A stretch of DNA of 64,000 nucleotides. Source: Limnohabitans sp. T6-20. GTDB taxonomy: Bacteria > Pseudomonadota > Gammaproteobacteria > Burkholderiales > Burkholderiaceae_C. The position numbers were made by a program, and so were the translations under genes. Where the stretch lies: the NCBI RefSeq assembly GCF_003063505.1, contig NZ_NERW01000003.1, positions 868,001-932,000 of the forward strand, in the 5' to 3' direction. This document shows positions 49,660 to 60,204 of this stretch, piece by piece. Each line of letters opens with the position of its first letter. Positions within the stretch are counted from its first letter, which is position 1. The notes below the pieces were generated by a model. The model did no database searches. It was given only the letters and a program-made list of their open reading frames with translations, and was not told the DNA's origin.

Positions 49660-51129
49660 TCAGGCCGTGCCCCCGACAGTCAAGCCGTCGATGCGCAAGG
49701 TCGGCTGACCCACGCCCACCGGCACACTCTGGCCCTCTTTGCCACAGGTGCCCACGCCCGAGTCAAGTTTCATGTCGTTGCCGATCATGCTGATCTTCTT
49801 GAGCGACTCGGGGCCGCTGCCGATCAAGGTCGCGCCTTTGACGGGGTATTGGATCTTGCCGTTTTCCACCCAGTAGGCCTGGCTGGCCGAGAACACGAAC
49901 TTGCCGCTGGTGATGTCCACCTGGCCACCTGCAAAGTTGGTGGCGTACAGGCCTTTTTTGATGCTGGCCACGATTTCTTCGGGGTTCTTGTCACCGCCCA
50001 ACATGTAGGTGTTGGTCATGCGCGGCATGGGCACATGGGCATAGCTTTCGCGGCGGCCATTGCCCGTGGGCTTGACGCCCATCAGGCGGGCGTTCATTGA
50101 ATCCTGGATATAGCCACGCAGGATGCCGTCTTCGATCAGCACGTTCTTCTGGCTGGCGTGGCCTTCGTCGTCCACGTTGAGCGAGCCACGGCGGTCGGCC
50201 ATGGTGCCGTCATCCAGCACCGTGACGCCCTTGGCGGCCACGCGCTGGCCAATGCGGCCACTGAAAGCGCTGGAGCCCTTGCGGTTGAAGTCACCCTCTA
50301 GCCCATGGCCCACGGCTTCGTGCAAGAGCACGCCAGGCCAGCCGTTGCCCAGCACCACAGTCATCTCGCCCGCAGGCGCAGGGCGGGCTGCGAGGTTGAT
50401 GAGCGCGGCCGACACGGCTTCTTGCACATAGCTCTCGACCATGCCATCGTCAAAGTAGGCCAGGCCGAAGCGGCCACCGCCGCCAGAGCTACCCACTTCG
50501 CGGCGGCCGTTTTGCTCGGCGATCACCGTGACCGACAGGCGGATCAAAGGGCGCACATCGGCGGCCAGGGTGCCGTCGGCGCGGGCGACCATCACCACGT
50601 CGTATTCGGTGGCCAAGCCGGCCATGACCTGCACCACACGCGGGTCCTTGGCGCGGGCCATCTTCTCCACACGGCCGAGCAAATTCACTTTCGCGGTGCT
50701 GTCCAGCGTGGACATCGGGTCCAGCGAGGGGTAGAGCGAGCGGCTGGCTGAAATCTTGCGCGCGGGCACCTTGATGCGCTTGTTTTGCGCCGCCGAGGCA
50801 ATGGAGCGCACCGTCAAGGCTGCGTCCATCAAAGAGGCTTCAGAAATGTCGTCTGAATAGGCAAACGCGGTTTTCTCGCCCGACACGGCCCGCACCCCCA
50901 CACCCTGGTCGATGCTGAAACTGCCGGTCTTGACGATGCCTTCTTCCAGGCTCCAGCCTTCGGAACGGGTGTATTGGAAATAAAGATCGGCGTCATCGAC
51001 CGCATGGGCCTTGATGGCGTTCAGTGCTTGCGTCAGGTGGGTTTCGTTCAGACCAAACGGGTCAAGCAACAGGGACCTGGCCGTGGCCAGGCGTTCGATG
51101 GTGGGTTCGCGTGAAATCATGGAAGACAT
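49660..51129 (-). CDS. tldD: Metalloprotease TldD
   Basis: A 489-residue subunit of the TldD/TldE protease, which trims unfolded peptides and matures modified peptides. The zinc motif is in [20 protein letters not shown] (HExxxH), and the C-terminal zinc Cys is in [33 protein letters not shown]. Other TldD signatures are [19 protein letters not shown] and [13 protein letters not shown]. The partner TldE is not in the window. Start [14 protein letters not shown] at 51129; MISREP at 51120 is also possible. Confidence 0.95.
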   Translation of the reverse strand: MSSMISREPTIERLATARSLLLDPFGLNETHLTQALNAIKAHAVDDADLYFQYTRSEGWSLEEGIVKTGSFSIDQGVGVRAVSGEKTAFAYSDDISEASLMDAALTVRSIASAAQNKRIKVPARKISASRSLYPSLDPMSTLDSTAKVNLLGRVEKMARAKDPRVVQVMAGLATEYDVVMVARADGTLAADVRPLIRLSVTVIAEQNGRREVGSSGGGGRFGLAYFDDGMVESYVQEAVSAALINLAARPAPAGEMTVVLGNGWPGVLLHEAVGHGLEGDFNRKGSSAFSGRIGQRVAAKGVTVLDDGTMADRRGSLNVDDEGHASQKNVLIEDGILRGYIQDSMNARLMGVKPTGNGRRESYAHVPMPRMTNTYMLGGDKNPEEIVASIKKGLYATNFAGGQVDITSGKFVFSASQAYWVENGKIQYPVKGATLIGSGPESLKKISMIGNDMKLDSGVGTCGKEGQSVPVGVGQPTLRIDGLTVGGTA

Positions 51130-51243
51130 TGTAGGGACTGATCAAGCCCCTTGCCGGTGTGTTCTTTAGCGAGGCAACACACAGACGTGACCTGGGGGCG
51201 CTTGCTAAGTTTGAGCTGGCTTTCATCACCCCAGGAGATTCTC

Positions 51244-51573
51244 ATGACAAAGCGCCCATTTTTCAGTTTCATCATCGCACTGTGCGCCAGCCATGCGGCT
51301 TTCGCCAACCTCCAACTGGTGCAAGAAAAGCAATGCCTGCAATGCCACGCGGTGGACAAAAACGTCATCGGCCCCTCCTTCAAGCGCATTGCTTACCGAT
51401 GGAATGGCAATCCGGTGGCCGAGCAAATGTTGATCGCCACCATCCGCAATGGCACCCGTGAAGGCGGTGGTCAGCATTGGAGCTCCACCACCAACATGCC
51501 CGATGCTTGGGAACGCCCGATGGTCAGTGAGCAAGAAGCCAAAAAGATCTTCGTGTGGATCATGGGCCAGTAA
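51244..51573 (+). CDS. Small class I cytochrome c
   Basis: A 109-residue periplasmic monoheme cytochrome. The signal peptide MTKRPFFSFIIALCASHAAFA is followed by the heme site KQCLQCHAVDKNVIGPSFKRIAYRW; the distal Met is likely in STTNMPDAWERPMVSEQEAKKIFVWIMG. GGAG lies seven bases before the ATG. Probably a soluble electron carrier of the c551/c5 type. It is divergent from tldD and converges on rodA. Confidence 0.9.
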   Translation: MTKRPFFSFIIALCASHAAFANLQLVQEKQCLQCHAVDKNVIGPSFKRIAYRWNGNPVAEQMLIATIRNGTREGGGQHWSSTTNMPDAWERPMVSEQEAKKIFVWIMGQ

Positions 51574-51624
51574 AAACAGGCTGCCAGATGGGCCGCCCCA
51601 ACCCCGCCGCTCAAGCGGCAAAGG

Positions 51625-52779
51625 TCATGTTTGCACCAGCTGCTTGGCCTTGGCAATCGACATGAGGATGCCCAGCGCCAGACCCAAAGTGACCATGGCC
51701 GTGCCGCCGTAGCTGATGAAAGGCAAAGGCACCCCCACCACCGGCAAGATGCCGCTGACCATGCCCATGTTCACAAAAGCGTAGGTGAAAAAAATCATGG
51801 CCATGCTGCCCGCCAGCAGGCGACTGAAGAGGGTCGGCGCCTCGGCTGCGATGACCAAGGCACGGTAGACCAAAAAGAAGAGCCAGAAAATCAGGTACAG
51901 GCCACCGACAAAACCGAACTCTTCGCCATAGGCTGCAAAAATGAAGTCGGTGGTCCGCTCGGGAATGAACTCCAGGTGGGTTTGCGTGCCTTGCATGAAG
52001 CCTTTGCCCAAGAACCCACCCGAGCCGATGGCGATCATGCCCTGAATGATGTGAAAGCCTTTGCCCAAGGGGTCACGCGCAGGGTCGAGCAAGGTGCAAA
52101 TGCGCTGCCGCTGGTATTCGTGCAACACACGCCAGTCCACATCGTCGGCACACAAAGTGGGCTCCATGATGACCAGCACCACCACCCCAACGAGGCCCAG
52201 CACCACAGGCGGCAAGATCCAGCGCCATTTGAGACCAGCAAAAAAGATCACCGCCAAGCCAGCGGCCAGCACGAGCAATGAAGTCCCCAAATCAGGCTGC
52301 TTCATGATCAAGCCGACCGGGACACCCAAAATGAGCAAGGCCACCGCAAAATCAAACGGCCGCAGTTGACCTTCACGTTTTTGAAACCATGCCGCCAACA
52401 TCAGGGGCAAAGCAATCTTCAAAATTTCACTGGGCTGGATCACCACGCCCAAGTTGACCCAGCGTCGGGCCCCTTTTTTGGTGATGCCAAAAAGCGCCAC
52501 CGCAATGAGCAGCACCACCCCCAATGTGTAAACCGGCACGGCCCAGGCCATGAGTTTTTGGGGTGGCACCTGGGCCACCACAAACATGATGGCACCGGCC
52601 AGCAGCATGTTGCGGCCGTGGTCCACAAAGCGTGTGCCATGGTCATGGCCAGCAGAAAACATGATCAACAAGCCCGCGCAGGCGAGCATGAACACGGCAA
52701 AGGCCAAGGGGCCATCAAAACCCTTGAGCAGATACCTCACGCGCTGAAACAGCGTTGGTTTTTGAATGACTGAACCCAT
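51625..52779 (-). CDS. rodA: Rod-shape peptidoglycan glycosyltransferase RodA
   Basis: A 384-residue SEDS-family membrane protein with about ten helices that polymerises lateral-wall glycan with PBP2. Markers: ALLIMFSAGHDHGTRFVDHGRNML-like opening, WVNLGVVIQPSEILKIALPLMLAAWF, KQPDLGTSLLVLAAGLAVIFFAG with the functional Asp region, and the C-terminal GVPLPFISYGGTAMVTLGLALGILMSI. The start at 52779 (MGSVIQKPTLFQRV) gives the normal length; the longer frame upstream covers ruvC antisense and is rejected. The pbp2/mrdA gene is not adjacent here. Confidence 0.93.
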   Translation of the reverse strand: MGSVIQKPTLFQRVRYLLKGFDGPLAFAVFMLACAGLLIMFSAGHDHGTRFVDHGRNMLLAGAIMFVVAQVPPQKLMAWAVPVYTLGVVLLIAVALFGITKKGARRWVNLGVVIQPSEILKIALPLMLAAWFQKREGQLRPFDFAVALLILGVPVGLIMKQPDLGTSLLVLAAGLAVIFFAGLKWRWILPPVVLGLVGVVVLVIMEPTLCADDVDWRVLHEYQRQRICTLLDPARDPLGKGFHIIQGMIAIGSGGFLGKGFMQGTQTHLEFIPERTTDFIFAAYGEEFGFVGGLYLIFWLFFLVYRALVIAAEAPTLFSRLLAGSMAMIFFTYAFVNMGMVSGILPVVGVPLPFISYGGTAMVTLGLALGILMSIAKAKQLVQT

Positions 52780-52829
52780 GGCGCAGATTATCTCAGGCTG
52801 AATTTTGAAAATGTGGTCCAGCGAGGCCG

Positions 52830-53411
52830 TCAGTGGCTTCGCCCGCTGCGAAACATGCCGTGGGTTTTGCGGTTGAGCACGCCTTGGGCAGCCAGCTTGT
52901 TCATGGAAGGGCTGGCGTGGGCATGGGTGATGGCCATGCCCAAGGCATCGGCGGCATCCTGGCGCGGCACCACCGGCAGCTGCAGCAAGCGTTTGACCAT
53001 TTCCTGAACCTGTGATTTGGCGGCGCGCCCAGAGCCCGTCACCGACTGTTTCATCTGCAAGGCGGTGTACTCGGCCACCGGCAGATCGCAAGACACCAAC
53101 GCCGTCACACAACAGCCCCGCGCCTGCCCCAAGAGCAGCGTCGCTTGCGGGTTGATATTGACAAAAACGATTTCGACCGAGGCCACATCGGGCTGGTAAC
53201 GGGCATTGATTTCGCGAATGCCGTCGTAAATCACCTTCAGTCGGGCGGGCAAATTGCCCATTTCTTCGCGGGTGGTCTCGATCACACCGCTCGCCACGTA
53301 TTGCAATCGCGAACCGGTCATGTCCAGAACACCAAAACCTGTGGTCTGCAAGCCCGGGTCAATGCCCAAAATGCGCAGGGTTTTCGGCGCGGGGGTGGTC
53401 AGTGAACTCAT
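52830..53411 (-). CDS. ruvC: Holliday junction resolvase RuvC
   Basis: A 193-residue endonuclease. The catalytic acidic residues are in [19 protein letters not shown] (first Asp), [23 protein letters not shown] (Glu), and [16 protein letters not shown] (last Asp pair). It overlaps mtgA by four bases. The partners ruvA and ruvB are not next to it. Confidence 0.95.
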   Translation of the reverse strand: MSSLTTPAPKTLRILGIDPGLQTTGFGVLDMTGSRLQYVASGVIETTREEMGNLPARLKVIYDGIREINARYQPDVASVEIVFVNINPQATLLLGQARGCCVTALVSCDLPVAEYTALQMKQSVTGSGRAAKSQVQEMVKRLLQLPVVPRQDAADALGMAITHAHASPSMNKLAAQGVLNRKTHGMFRSGRSH

Positions 53412-54145
53412 GGCAACACCACGTCGCCCATGCGGGCCATGATGGTTTCGGCGCGGCTGGCCAGGTAAGCCGATTGCGCGCGTTGCTCAAAATAGCGGGG
53501 GCGGGGCAACATGACGGCCAGGCGCGCCGCCTCCCAATCGTTCAGACGGGCCGCGCTTTTTCGGAAGTAATGCTGCGCCGCCGCCTCGGCACCAAACACG
53601 CCCTCACCCCACTCCACGCTGTTGAGGTAAATCTCCAGAATGCGCTGTTTGGACAAGAAGGCTTCCAAGGTCACCGTGATCAGCATCTCCTGGCCCTTGC
53701 GCAGCAAAGTGCGCTCACCCGACAAAAAGAGGTTTTTGGCCAATTGCTGGGTGATGGTGGACCCGCCCACAATCTTGACGTCGGGCATCTTGGCATCGGG
53801 TCGCCGCTGGGCACGCTGCTCAGCCACCGCTTTGGCTTTGGCATTTTTCTGCCAGGCCTTCTCAAGCGACTCCCACCAAACACCGTTGTGCTGGGTGAAT
53901 GCACCATCTTCAGAAGCGATGACCGCCCGCTGCAGGCTGGTGGCGATGTGTTGACGCGCCACCCACTCTTGCCGCCAAGGCAGCTGCCTTTGTCGGGTCA
54001 CGATTTGCCAGATTTGCGAACGCTCAAAACTGGTGGATTGGGGTGCCACCACGGCCATGCTGGCGATGCGCAAAGCAAAAAACAGCTGCAAACCCAACAG
54101 GGCCAACACCACCAACAAACACCAACGACCGAAAGCACGCATCAA
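53408..54145 (-). CDS. mtgA: Monofunctional peptidoglycan glycosyltransferase MtgA
   Basis: A 245-residue GT51 enzyme with an N-terminal membrane anchor ([24 protein letters not shown]). Active-site motifs: [14 protein letters not shown] (catalytic Glu), [67 protein letters not shown]. It makes glycan strands from lipid II. It lies 30 bases after the TonB-like gene and overlaps ruvC by four bases. Confidence 0.95.
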   Translation of the reverse strand: MMRAFGRWCLLVVLALLGLQLFFALRIASMAVVAPQSTSFERSQIWQIVTRQRQLPWRQEWVARQHIATSLQRAVIASEDGAFTQHNGVWWESLEKAWQKNAKAKAVAEQRAQRRPDAKMPDVKIVGGSTITQQLAKNLFLSGERTLLRKGQEMLITVTLEAFLSKQRILEIYLNSVEWGEGVFGAEAAAQHYFRKSAARLNDWEAARLAVMLPRPRYFEQRAQSAYLASRAETIMARMGDVVLP

Positions 54146-54175
54146 TATCCTTTGTCTGAACGATTCAGAGGGCGG

Positions 54176-55099
54176 TCAGGGCCGTTTGGGCTCTGCGGCC
54201 AATATGCGCGTTTCCAGAGTGCCCTCTTTGGAAAACTGAAAGCGCGTGACCACCACAATCTGATCGGCTTGCCGCCGCATGTTAGCGCTGAACGCATCAA
54301 AAGGCGCTGCACTGCGCACAATCGCCACGGCCCGCTGGTCCAGCAAAGGCTGGCCCGAGGGCTTGGCCACCTCGGTCTGGACGAGGCGTCCTCGGGCATC
54401 GACCGTGATCACCATGGTCAGCTGCCCATAGAGCTTTTGCCCATTCGCCTGCGGGAAATTGAGTGTGCCTCGTGTTTCGATGGTTCGCCTCAATTTGTCG
54501 TAGTACAGGGCGTAGACGGCTTCACGCGTGGCGGGGCTGATGTACCGTTTTCGGGGGCCACTCTGGTTTTTTTGCACCCGCTCCTCGATCTGGGCCAATT
54601 GCCGCGTCAGCTGCTGCTGGCGCTCTTGCCGGGCCTGGCGATCGGGTGCATGGGCTTTTTCGCCCTCGTTCTCCTGGGCCAAGGCCGACAACTCCCGCTG
54701 GAGCTGGGTGAGCAAGCGCATTTGCTGCAGCTTGAGTGCCTCGATCTGCCGCTGCATGGCGCTGATGTCTGTGCCGGACTCGTTGCGCAGCGAAGGCGGC
54801 AAGGGCGAACTCGCGCGCAGCGCCTGGGTGACGTCACCGCCACCCGCCAGCCGCACCTGGGCCAGGGCTTCTGCGCGGTCCGACGCAGCGTCACTGCGGG
54901 CGCTCACCAAAATCACCTCCAGCGAGGTGTCCTCAAAAACACGGTTGAAGCTTTCGGGGTCGGCAAAACGCCAGCCGATCAAGGCCGCATGAACGGCCAC
55001 AGAAAACGCCAAGGCCCAAACCAGGGTGCGACGCCTGAACGACTGGCTCAGGCGGGTAAAAAGCCCCGCAGAAGAAGGCTGCCCCCCTTCAAGCACCAT
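54176..55099 (-). CDS. TonB-C-terminal-domain protein (energy-transducer-like)
   Basis: A 307-residue protein with one N-terminal helix (TLVWALAFSVAVHAALIGWRF), then a Glu/Gln-rich coiled coil about residues 110-175, and a C-terminal TonB-like domain (YYDKLRRTIETRGTLNFPQ, LTMVITVDARGRLVQTEVAKPSGQPLLDQRAVAIVRSAAPFDAF). The coiled-coil centre replaces the Pro-rich spacer of classical TonB, so it may act in envelope bridging as TolA does. It overlaps the RNase gene by 11 bases. Confidence 0.87.
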   Translation of the reverse strand: MVLEGGQPSSAGLFTRLSQSFRRRTLVWALAFSVAVHAALIGWRFADPESFNRVFEDTSLEVILVSARSDAASDRAEALAQVRLAGGGDVTQALRASSPLPPSLRNESGTDISAMQRQIEALKLQQMRLLTQLQRELSALAQENEGEKAHAPDRQARQERQQQLTRQLAQIEERVQKNQSGPRKRYISPATREAVYALYYDKLRRTIETRGTLNFPQANGQKLYGQLTMVITVDARGRLVQTEVAKPSGQPLLDQRAVAIVRSAAPFDAFSANMRRQADQIVVVTRFQFSKEGTLETRILAAEPKRP

Positions 55100-57143
55100 C
55101 GCTTTGCGTGCTGTCGTTCAAGTCGACGGCAATCGTGAGCGGACCCGCCGCGAGCGCTTCGTCTTCTTCTGCCTCGTCGGCTTCCTGGTCGGCTGTGGCC
55201 ACCGGAGCGTCCAGGTGCGCTGTCACGGTGCCATGCACATCCAGCGCCATCAAATCGACCTCGCCCAGCTTCACGCGCACACGCGCACCGCGCATCAAGC
55301 CCTGTGCGCCCATGACACTGAACATCAAAGGCAAGCTGTCGGCACGCACCAGCCAAACGCCGCCGCCCATTTCCTTGACCAGGCTGGCCTCCAACTCTTC
55401 GATGCCCTGCTGCTGCACATGGCGCAGCGTCCAATAGCGCTCCATGCTGGACTGCACGCTGTTATAGGCACTGTAGGCGGCGTCAAAGCCACTGATGATG
55501 GAAAACAGCTCAGCGTCTTTGGGCTTGAAGGGGGCGGCCAAAGCGGCTGTGGCGCCATGGCGTGCGCACGCGATGATTTGCCACTGGTTCACCAGGTCGG
55601 TGTAGCGGCGCAAGGGCGATGTGCTCCAGGCGTAGCTGGGCACGCCAATGCCCGCATGCGGCAGCGCCTTGGTGCCCATGCGCACCTTCACGCCCGGAGC
55701 CATGCTGGCTTGGCTGCGGTAAATGCCGGGTACGCCCACACTGGCCATCCACTGACCCCAGGTGCTGTTGGCCAAAATCATGGCTTCGGCCACCATCAAA
55801 TCGAGCGGCGCACCGCGCTTGCGCGTGCCGATGACCACGGTTTCTTCGCCCGTGGGTGGCGTGTCGTTGCTGGGGCGATCGAGCTTGAAGCTGTAGTCCG
55901 GGCGGTTGAAGCTCTCGGGTTTGCCGCGCACCACCTCGCGCCGCGCCTTGAGGGTTTGCGCCAGACGCCAGAAAAAACCCAGCGTGGCACGGCTCACAGG
56001 CACATCGGCGTGGTCGCTTTGGTCTTCGCCTTCGAGCCATTCGCGGGTGATGCGGTCGTCCAGCTGGTCGTGGCGCAGGTTGACCAGGATCGGCACCCGC
56101 TCCAGCCGGGTTTCGGTGTTTTGCACTTCCAGCGTGTCTTCGCTGAAGGTCACATACAAAGACACTGCAGTGCAATCACGCCCCTCGATCAAGGTGTAGG
56201 CCTGCACCACGCTGTCTGGGAGCATGGTGATTTTGTAGCCCGGCATGTAAACGGTGGACAAGCGCTGACGACCCAATTGGTCGATCGCACTGCCAGGTGT
56301 CAGGGCCAGGCCCGGTGCGGCGATGTGGATGCCCACCGTGACGGTGCCGCTGCCCAGCCCCTGCAAAGACAGGGCATCGTCGATTTCGGTGGTGTGCGAA
56401 TCGTCAATCGAAAAAGCCTGCACCGGGGCCAGGGGCAAGTCGTCGGTGATGGCCGGCGCTTGCAATGCCGGAAAACCCGTGCCCTTGGGGAACAGATCGA
56501 ACAAAAAGCGCTGCCAATGGAAATCCCAGGCCGAAGCAATGGCCCCAGCCTTTTGCAACAGGTCCAAAGGCGCTGTCTGGCTGGCCTTGCTGGCCTCGAC
56601 CACGGCTTTGTATTCGGGGGTGTTTTTGTCCGGGCGGAACAGGATTTTGTACAACTGTTCACGGATCGGCTCGGGGCAGGTGCCTGCGACCAGCTCGGCC
56701 GACCAGGCCTCGATTTGCGCCTGGACCTGCTTTTTCTTTTCGATGGCCAGCAGCGCCTGCTGCACGATTTCGGCCGGGGCTTTGCGGTAACGGCCTTTGC
56801 CACCACGCCGGAAATAATGCGGTGCTTCGTGCAAGCGCAGCAAAGCCGCCACCTGTTGTACGGTGCCCGCACCATCGCTGAAATAGTCTTTGGCCAGGTC
56901 GGCAAAACCGAATTCTTCGTCCGAGGCGAATTCGTAGGCCAGTTCCAGCTCAATGCTTTGGCTCAAGACCGCCGCTTCGCTCAGCAAGCTGGCGGGAGCT
57001 GGTTTTTCAAACTTGAGCAGCATGGCTGCCGCTTTGACTTTGACCCGTTTGCCCGAGTCGAGCTCCACTTGGGCGGAGGCCTCGGCCTCCGACAAGATGC
57101 GTCCGGCCATGAATTTGCCGGCTTCTTCAAATAATGCGTACAT
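55089..57143 (-). CDS. RNase II-family (RNB domain) ribonuclease
   Basis: A 684-residue exoribonuclease. The RNB active site shows in FSIDDSHTTEIDDALSLQGLG with its cluster of Asp residues, then VTVGIHIAAPGLALTPGSAID, VYMPGYKITMLPDSVVQAYTLIEGRDCTAVSLYV and the C-terminal part RMGTKALPHAGIGVPSYAWSTSPLRRYTDLVNQWQ. It is shorter than RNase R (about 800) and begins with an atypical region in place of a clear cold-shock domain. RNase II type; degrades mRNA 3'-5'. Confidence 0.9.
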   Translation of the reverse strand: MYALFEEAGKFMAGRILSEAEASAQVELDSGKRVKVKAAAMLLKFEKPAPASLLSEAAVLSQSIELELAYEFASDEEFGFADLAKDYFSDGAGTVQQVAALLRLHEAPHYFRRGGKGRYRKAPAEIVQQALLAIEKKKQVQAQIEAWSAELVAGTCPEPIREQLYKILFRPDKNTPEYKAVVEASKASQTAPLDLLQKAGAIASAWDFHWQRFLFDLFPKGTGFPALQAPAITDDLPLAPVQAFSIDDSHTTEIDDALSLQGLGSGTVTVGIHIAAPGLALTPGSAIDQLGRQRLSTVYMPGYKITMLPDSVVQAYTLIEGRDCTAVSLYVTFSEDTLEVQNTETRLERVPILVNLRHDQLDDRITREWLEGEDQSDHADVPVSRATLGFFWRLAQTLKARREVVRGKPESFNRPDYSFKLDRPSNDTPPTGEETVVIGTRKRGAPLDLMVAEAMILANSTWGQWMASVGVPGIYRSQASMAPGVKVRMGTKALPHAGIGVPSYAWSTSPLRRYTDLVNQWQIIACARHGATAALAAPFKPKDAELFSIISGFDAAYSAYNSVQSSMERYWTLRHVQQQGIEELEASLVKEMGGGVWLVRADSLPLMFSVMGAQGLMRGARVRVKLGEVDLMALDVHGTVTAHLDAPVATADQEADEAEEDEALAAGPLTIAVDLNDSTQSDGA

Positions 57144-57187
57144 GGCCTGATTTTCCCATGCGGTCGGGCCTTGACGGGGGCCGGGGT

Positions 57188-57778
57188 TCAGGCCAGACGC
57201 AGAAATTCCAGGATTTCGGGCAAGTCATCATCGAAATCGCTCAGCGCGTGGTCGCTGCCCTCTAAAAGTCGCACTTGGCCTGCCTGATGCCGGGCCAGCA
57301 TTTCGCGCCAGTCCAGCACCTCATCGCCCTTGGCGATCACCGCCAGCGTTCGGGGCGTTGCGCTGGGTGGCTGCGCTTGCATGTCGGCGAGTTCTTGCAC
57401 ATAAGCCGCTTCAAAAAAGATTTTTTGAGCGGGGTCGTGCCACGCCGGGTGCTCGCCGATGTAGCGCGCCAGATCACGGGTGGGATGCACGGCCGGGTTG
57501 AGCAAGACCGCCGGGCAACCCAGCTCTTGGGACAGCCAGGCGGCGTAAAAGCCCCCCAAAGAAGAGCCCACGATGGCCATCTGGTCTTTGGGCCATGCCG
57601 ACACGCCTTGCAGCACCATGGCCATCGCCTGCTGGGGAGAAGCAGGCAATGCGGGGCACCACCATGTCACACCGGGGTGCTGGTTTTGCACGACAGAGGC
57701 CATTTTTCGGGCCTTGACCGAGCTGGGCGAAGACCGAAAACCGTGCAGGTACAGCAGATGGGTGGTGCGCGCCATCAC
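57188..57778 (-). CDS. YqiA-like alpha/beta hydrolase
   Basis: A 196-residue esterase of the UPF0227/YqiA type. [19 protein letters not shown] holds the oxyanion loop, [20 protein letters not shown] the nucleophile Ser (GSSLGG), [15 protein letters not shown] the acid Asp, and [15 protein letters not shown] the catalytic His. The substrate is unknown. It overlaps lpxC by four bases. Confidence 0.88.
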   Translation of the reverse strand: MMARTTHLLYLHGFRSSPSSVKARKMASVVQNQHPGVTWWCPALPASPQQAMAMVLQGVSAWPKDQMAIVGSSLGGFYAAWLSQELGCPAVLLNPAVHPTRDLARYIGEHPAWHDPAQKIFFEAAYVQELADMQAQPPSATPRTLAVIAKGDEVLDWREMLARHQAGQVRLLEGSDHALSDFDDDLPEILEFLRLA

Positions 57779-58698
57779 CAGGCGGGCTGCAGGGCGGCAA
57801 AGCCGCGAGGGGCTTCGGCGGCCTTGTCAAATGTCACCACCTCATAGGCGTCGGGGCGTGACAGCAACTCGCGCAGCAAGCGGTTGTTCATGGCGTGGCC
57901 CGAACGGAAGGCGCTGTAGGCGGCCAACAAGGGTTTGCCCAAGATGTACAAATCGCCCATCGCGTCCAGAATCTTGTGTTTCACGAACTCGTCGTCGTAG
58001 CGCAGGCCGTCCGAGTTGAGCACGCGGTAGTCGTCCATCACGATGGCGTTGTCCAGGCCGCCCCCCAATGCCAGGCCATTGGCCCGCAGCATTTCCACGT
58101 CTTTGGTAAAGCCAAAGGTCCGGGCGCGGGCGATGTCACGGGCATAAACGCCTTCAGACATGTCAAACACCACCTGCTGGCCAGTGGAGTCCACCGCCGG
58201 ATGATGGAAATCAATCTCGAAACTCAGTTTGTAGCCATGGTAGGGCGTCAGCCGGGCCCACTTGATGTTCTCGCCCTCGCCTTCAGACACCTCCACCGGC
58301 TTGAGCACGCGCACAAATTTTTTGGGCACCGGCTGCTCAACCACACCGGCACTTTGCAGCAAAAACACGAACGAAGAAGCCGAACCATCGAGGATGGGCA
58401 CCTCTTCGGCGGTGATGTCGACGTACAGGTTGTCGATGCCCAAACCAGCACAGGCCGACATCAGGTGCTCCACCGTCAGGACTTTGGCCTGACCCACCGA
58501 AATCGTGGAAGCCAGGCGGGTATCGGTCACCGCTTCGGCGTTGACCGGAATGTCGACCGGCTCCGGCAAGTCAATTCGGCGAAACACAATGCCCGTATCC
58601 GGTGCGGCGGGGCGCAGGGTCAGCTCGACACGCTGACCGCTGTGCAAACCCACGCCGACGGCTTTGGTCAAGGTTTTGAGGGTGCGTTGAGCGAGCAT
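57775..58698 (-). CDS. lpxC: UDP-3-O-acyl-N-acetylglucosamine deacetylase LpxC
   Basis: A 307-residue zinc deacetylase, the committed step of lipid A synthesis. Zinc ligands: His in [18 protein letters not shown], His and Asp in [20 protein letters not shown]; catalytic His in [14 protein letters not shown]. It begins [21 protein letters not shown]. Place and length are standard: downstream of ftsZ in the division cluster, but with a terminator between, so it probably has its own promoter in 58699-58920. Confidence 0.96.
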   Translation of the reverse strand: MLAQRTLKTLTKAVGVGLHSGQRVELTLRPAAPDTGIVFRRIDLPEPVDIPVNAEAVTDTRLASTISVGQAKVLTVEHLMSACAGLGIDNLYVDITAEEVPILDGSASSFVFLLQSAGVVEQPVPKKFVRVLKPVEVSEGEGENIKWARLTPYHGYKLSFEIDFHHPAVDSTGQQVVFDMSEGVYARDIARARTFGFTKDVEMLRANGLALGGGLDNAIVMDDYRVLNSDGLRYDDEFVKHKILDAMGDLYILGKPLLAAYSAFRSGHAMNNRLLRELLSRPDAYEVVTFDKAAEAPRGFAALQPAW

Positions 58699-58920
58699 GG
58701 CGGTATTTTAATTGGCGAGAGATGCGGGTGTGCGTGCAAGGAATAGTCGTGACCCCACAAAGTCATACACAGCAAATGCGCAGTCTCGGTGGCTTGCCCG
58801 GTGCTGGCGGGCGATATTGAGGCGCGAAGCGACGACGAGCCCGTCGGCACAGGGCAACACGCCGAGACGACCCAACGCCAATGCCCCTCTTCAGCGACCG
58901 CCCCGGTCATGGCCCTGCGC

Positions 58921-58957
58921 AAAAAGGGGTCAGACAGGCTGTCGCCCGTCTGACCCC
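58921..58957 (-). terminator. Rho-independent terminator of ftsZ
   Basis: Minus-strand stem GGGGTCAGAC / GTCTGACCCC, ten perfect pairs with an apparent 12-base loop that pairs partly inside, followed by five T. It begins 32 bases after the ftsZ stop and separates ftsZ from lpxC. Confidence 0.92.
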
Positions 58958-58989
58958 AAAGCACCAGAAATAACCGTCAGATCAGCAGA

Positions 58990-60204
58990 TCAGTCTGCTT
59001 GCTTGCGCAGGAAAGCGGGGATTTCGATGTCGTCCATGCCCGCATTGGCCATGCCGTCCACACGGGCAGCCGCGTGGGTGCGGTTGCTGCGCCAGATGGC
59101 TGGCGTGTTCATGCCGTTGGTGGCCGATGGTGCCGCACCGTGCATCGAAGTTGCCACCGCATCCTGCCCACCCATGGTGAAAGGCACGTTGTCGGTGCCG
59201 GTGCGCAGCACCTGCAGCGGAGGGGCCGTGCGGCGTGCACCGGCTTTGGACAAGCCTGTGGCCACCACCGTGACGCGGATCTCGTCGCCCAGGCTTTCGT
59301 CGTAGGCGGTACCGTAAATCACATGCGCGTTTTCCGAAGCGTAGGCACGGATGGTGTTCATCGCCTGCTTGGACTCGGACAACTTCAAAGAACCCTTGGC
59401 AGCGCTGATCAGCACCAGCACACCCTTGGCACCCGACAAGTCCACACCTTCGAGCAGCGGGCAAGCCACGGCTTGCTCAGCCGCGATGCGGGCGCGGTCC
59501 GGGCCGCTGGCAGCGGCTGTGCCCATCATGGCCTTGCCTGGCTCGCCCATCACGGTGCGCACGTCTTCAAAGTCGACGTTCACATGACCGGGCACATTGA
59601 TGATCTCCGCGATGCCGCCCACGGCGTTTTTCAACACGTCGTTGGCATGGGCAAAAGCTTCGTCTTGCGTCATGTCTTCACCGCCGGGCAATTCCAGCAG
59701 CTTTTCGTTCAGCACCACGATCAGCGAGTCGACGTTGGCTTCGAGTTCCTGCATGCCCAGGTCGGCATTCGACATGCGGCGGCCACCTTCAAATTCGAAC
59801 GGCTTGGTCACCACACCCACCGTCAGAATACCCATCTCTTTGGCGATGCGCGCAATCACGGGCGCTGCGCCTGTGCCCGTGCCACCACCCATGCCAGCGG
59901 TGATGAACAACATGTGCGCGCCTTCGATGGCGGCGCGGATGTCGGCTTCAGCGCTTTCGGCGGCTTCACGACCTTTTTCAGGCTTGCTGCCAGCGCCCAG
60001 ACCGGTTTGACCCAACTGGATGAAGCGGTGTGCCGCGCTGCGGGCCAGGGCCTGCGCGTCGGTGTTGGCGCAGACGAATTCGACGCCCTGGACTTGGCGC
60101 TCGATCATGTGCTCGACAGCGTTGCCGCCGCCACCACCGACACCGATCACTTTGATCTGGGTGCCTTGGTTGAACTCTTCAGTTTGGATCATTTCAATGG
60201 TCAT
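58990..60204 (-). CDS. ftsZ: Cell division protein FtsZ
   Basis: A 404-residue tubulin-like GTPase that builds the division ring. GTP-binding parts: VIGVGGGGGNAVEHM, MLFITAGMGGGTGTGAAPVIARIAKE, and the T7 loop with NVDFEDVRTVM. After residue 315 a variable linker leads to the conserved C-terminal peptide that binds FtsA and other partners, ending DDIEIPAFLRKQAD. That tail is copied inside the VIT-VWA protein at 27766-27882. It is preceded by ftsA with 134 bases between and followed by a terminator. Confidence 0.98.
   Translation of the reverse strand: MTIEMIQTEEFNQGTQIKVIGVGGGGGNAVEHMIERQVQGVEFVCANTDAQALARSAAHRFIQLGQTGLGAGSKPEKGREAAESAEADIRAAIEGAHMLFITAGMGGGTGTGAAPVIARIAKEMGILTVGVVTKPFEFEGGRRMSNADLGMQELEANVDSLIVVLNEKLLELPGGEDMTQDEAFAHANDVLKNAVGGIAEIINVPGHVNVDFEDVRTVMGEPGKAMMGTAAASGPDRARIAAEQAVACPLLEGVDLSGAKGVLVLISAAKGSLKLSESKQAMNTIRAYASENAHVIYGTAYDESLGDEIRVTVVATGLSKAGARRTAPPLQVLRTGTDNVPFTMGGQDAVATSMHGAAPSATNGMNTPAIWRSNRTHAAARVDGMANAGMDDIEIPAFLRKQAD
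58993..59109 (-). other. FtsZ C-terminal tail, source type of the VIT-VWA mimic
   Basis: Residues 366-404 of FtsZ, from NTPAIWR through RTHAAARVD to GMDDIEIPAFLRKQAD. They align without gaps to VIT-VWA residues 618-656 with 33 identities. Arg codons here are CGC/CGT, whereas the mimic uses mostly AGA, AGG, CGG and CGA. Confidence 0.9.

Noticed and set aside
58699-58920. Leftward 98-residue frame (58668-58964) between ftsZ and lpxC
   Set aside because: It runs through the ftsZ terminator and into lpxC out of frame, with no ribosome-binding site; it is more likely the lpxC promoter region.
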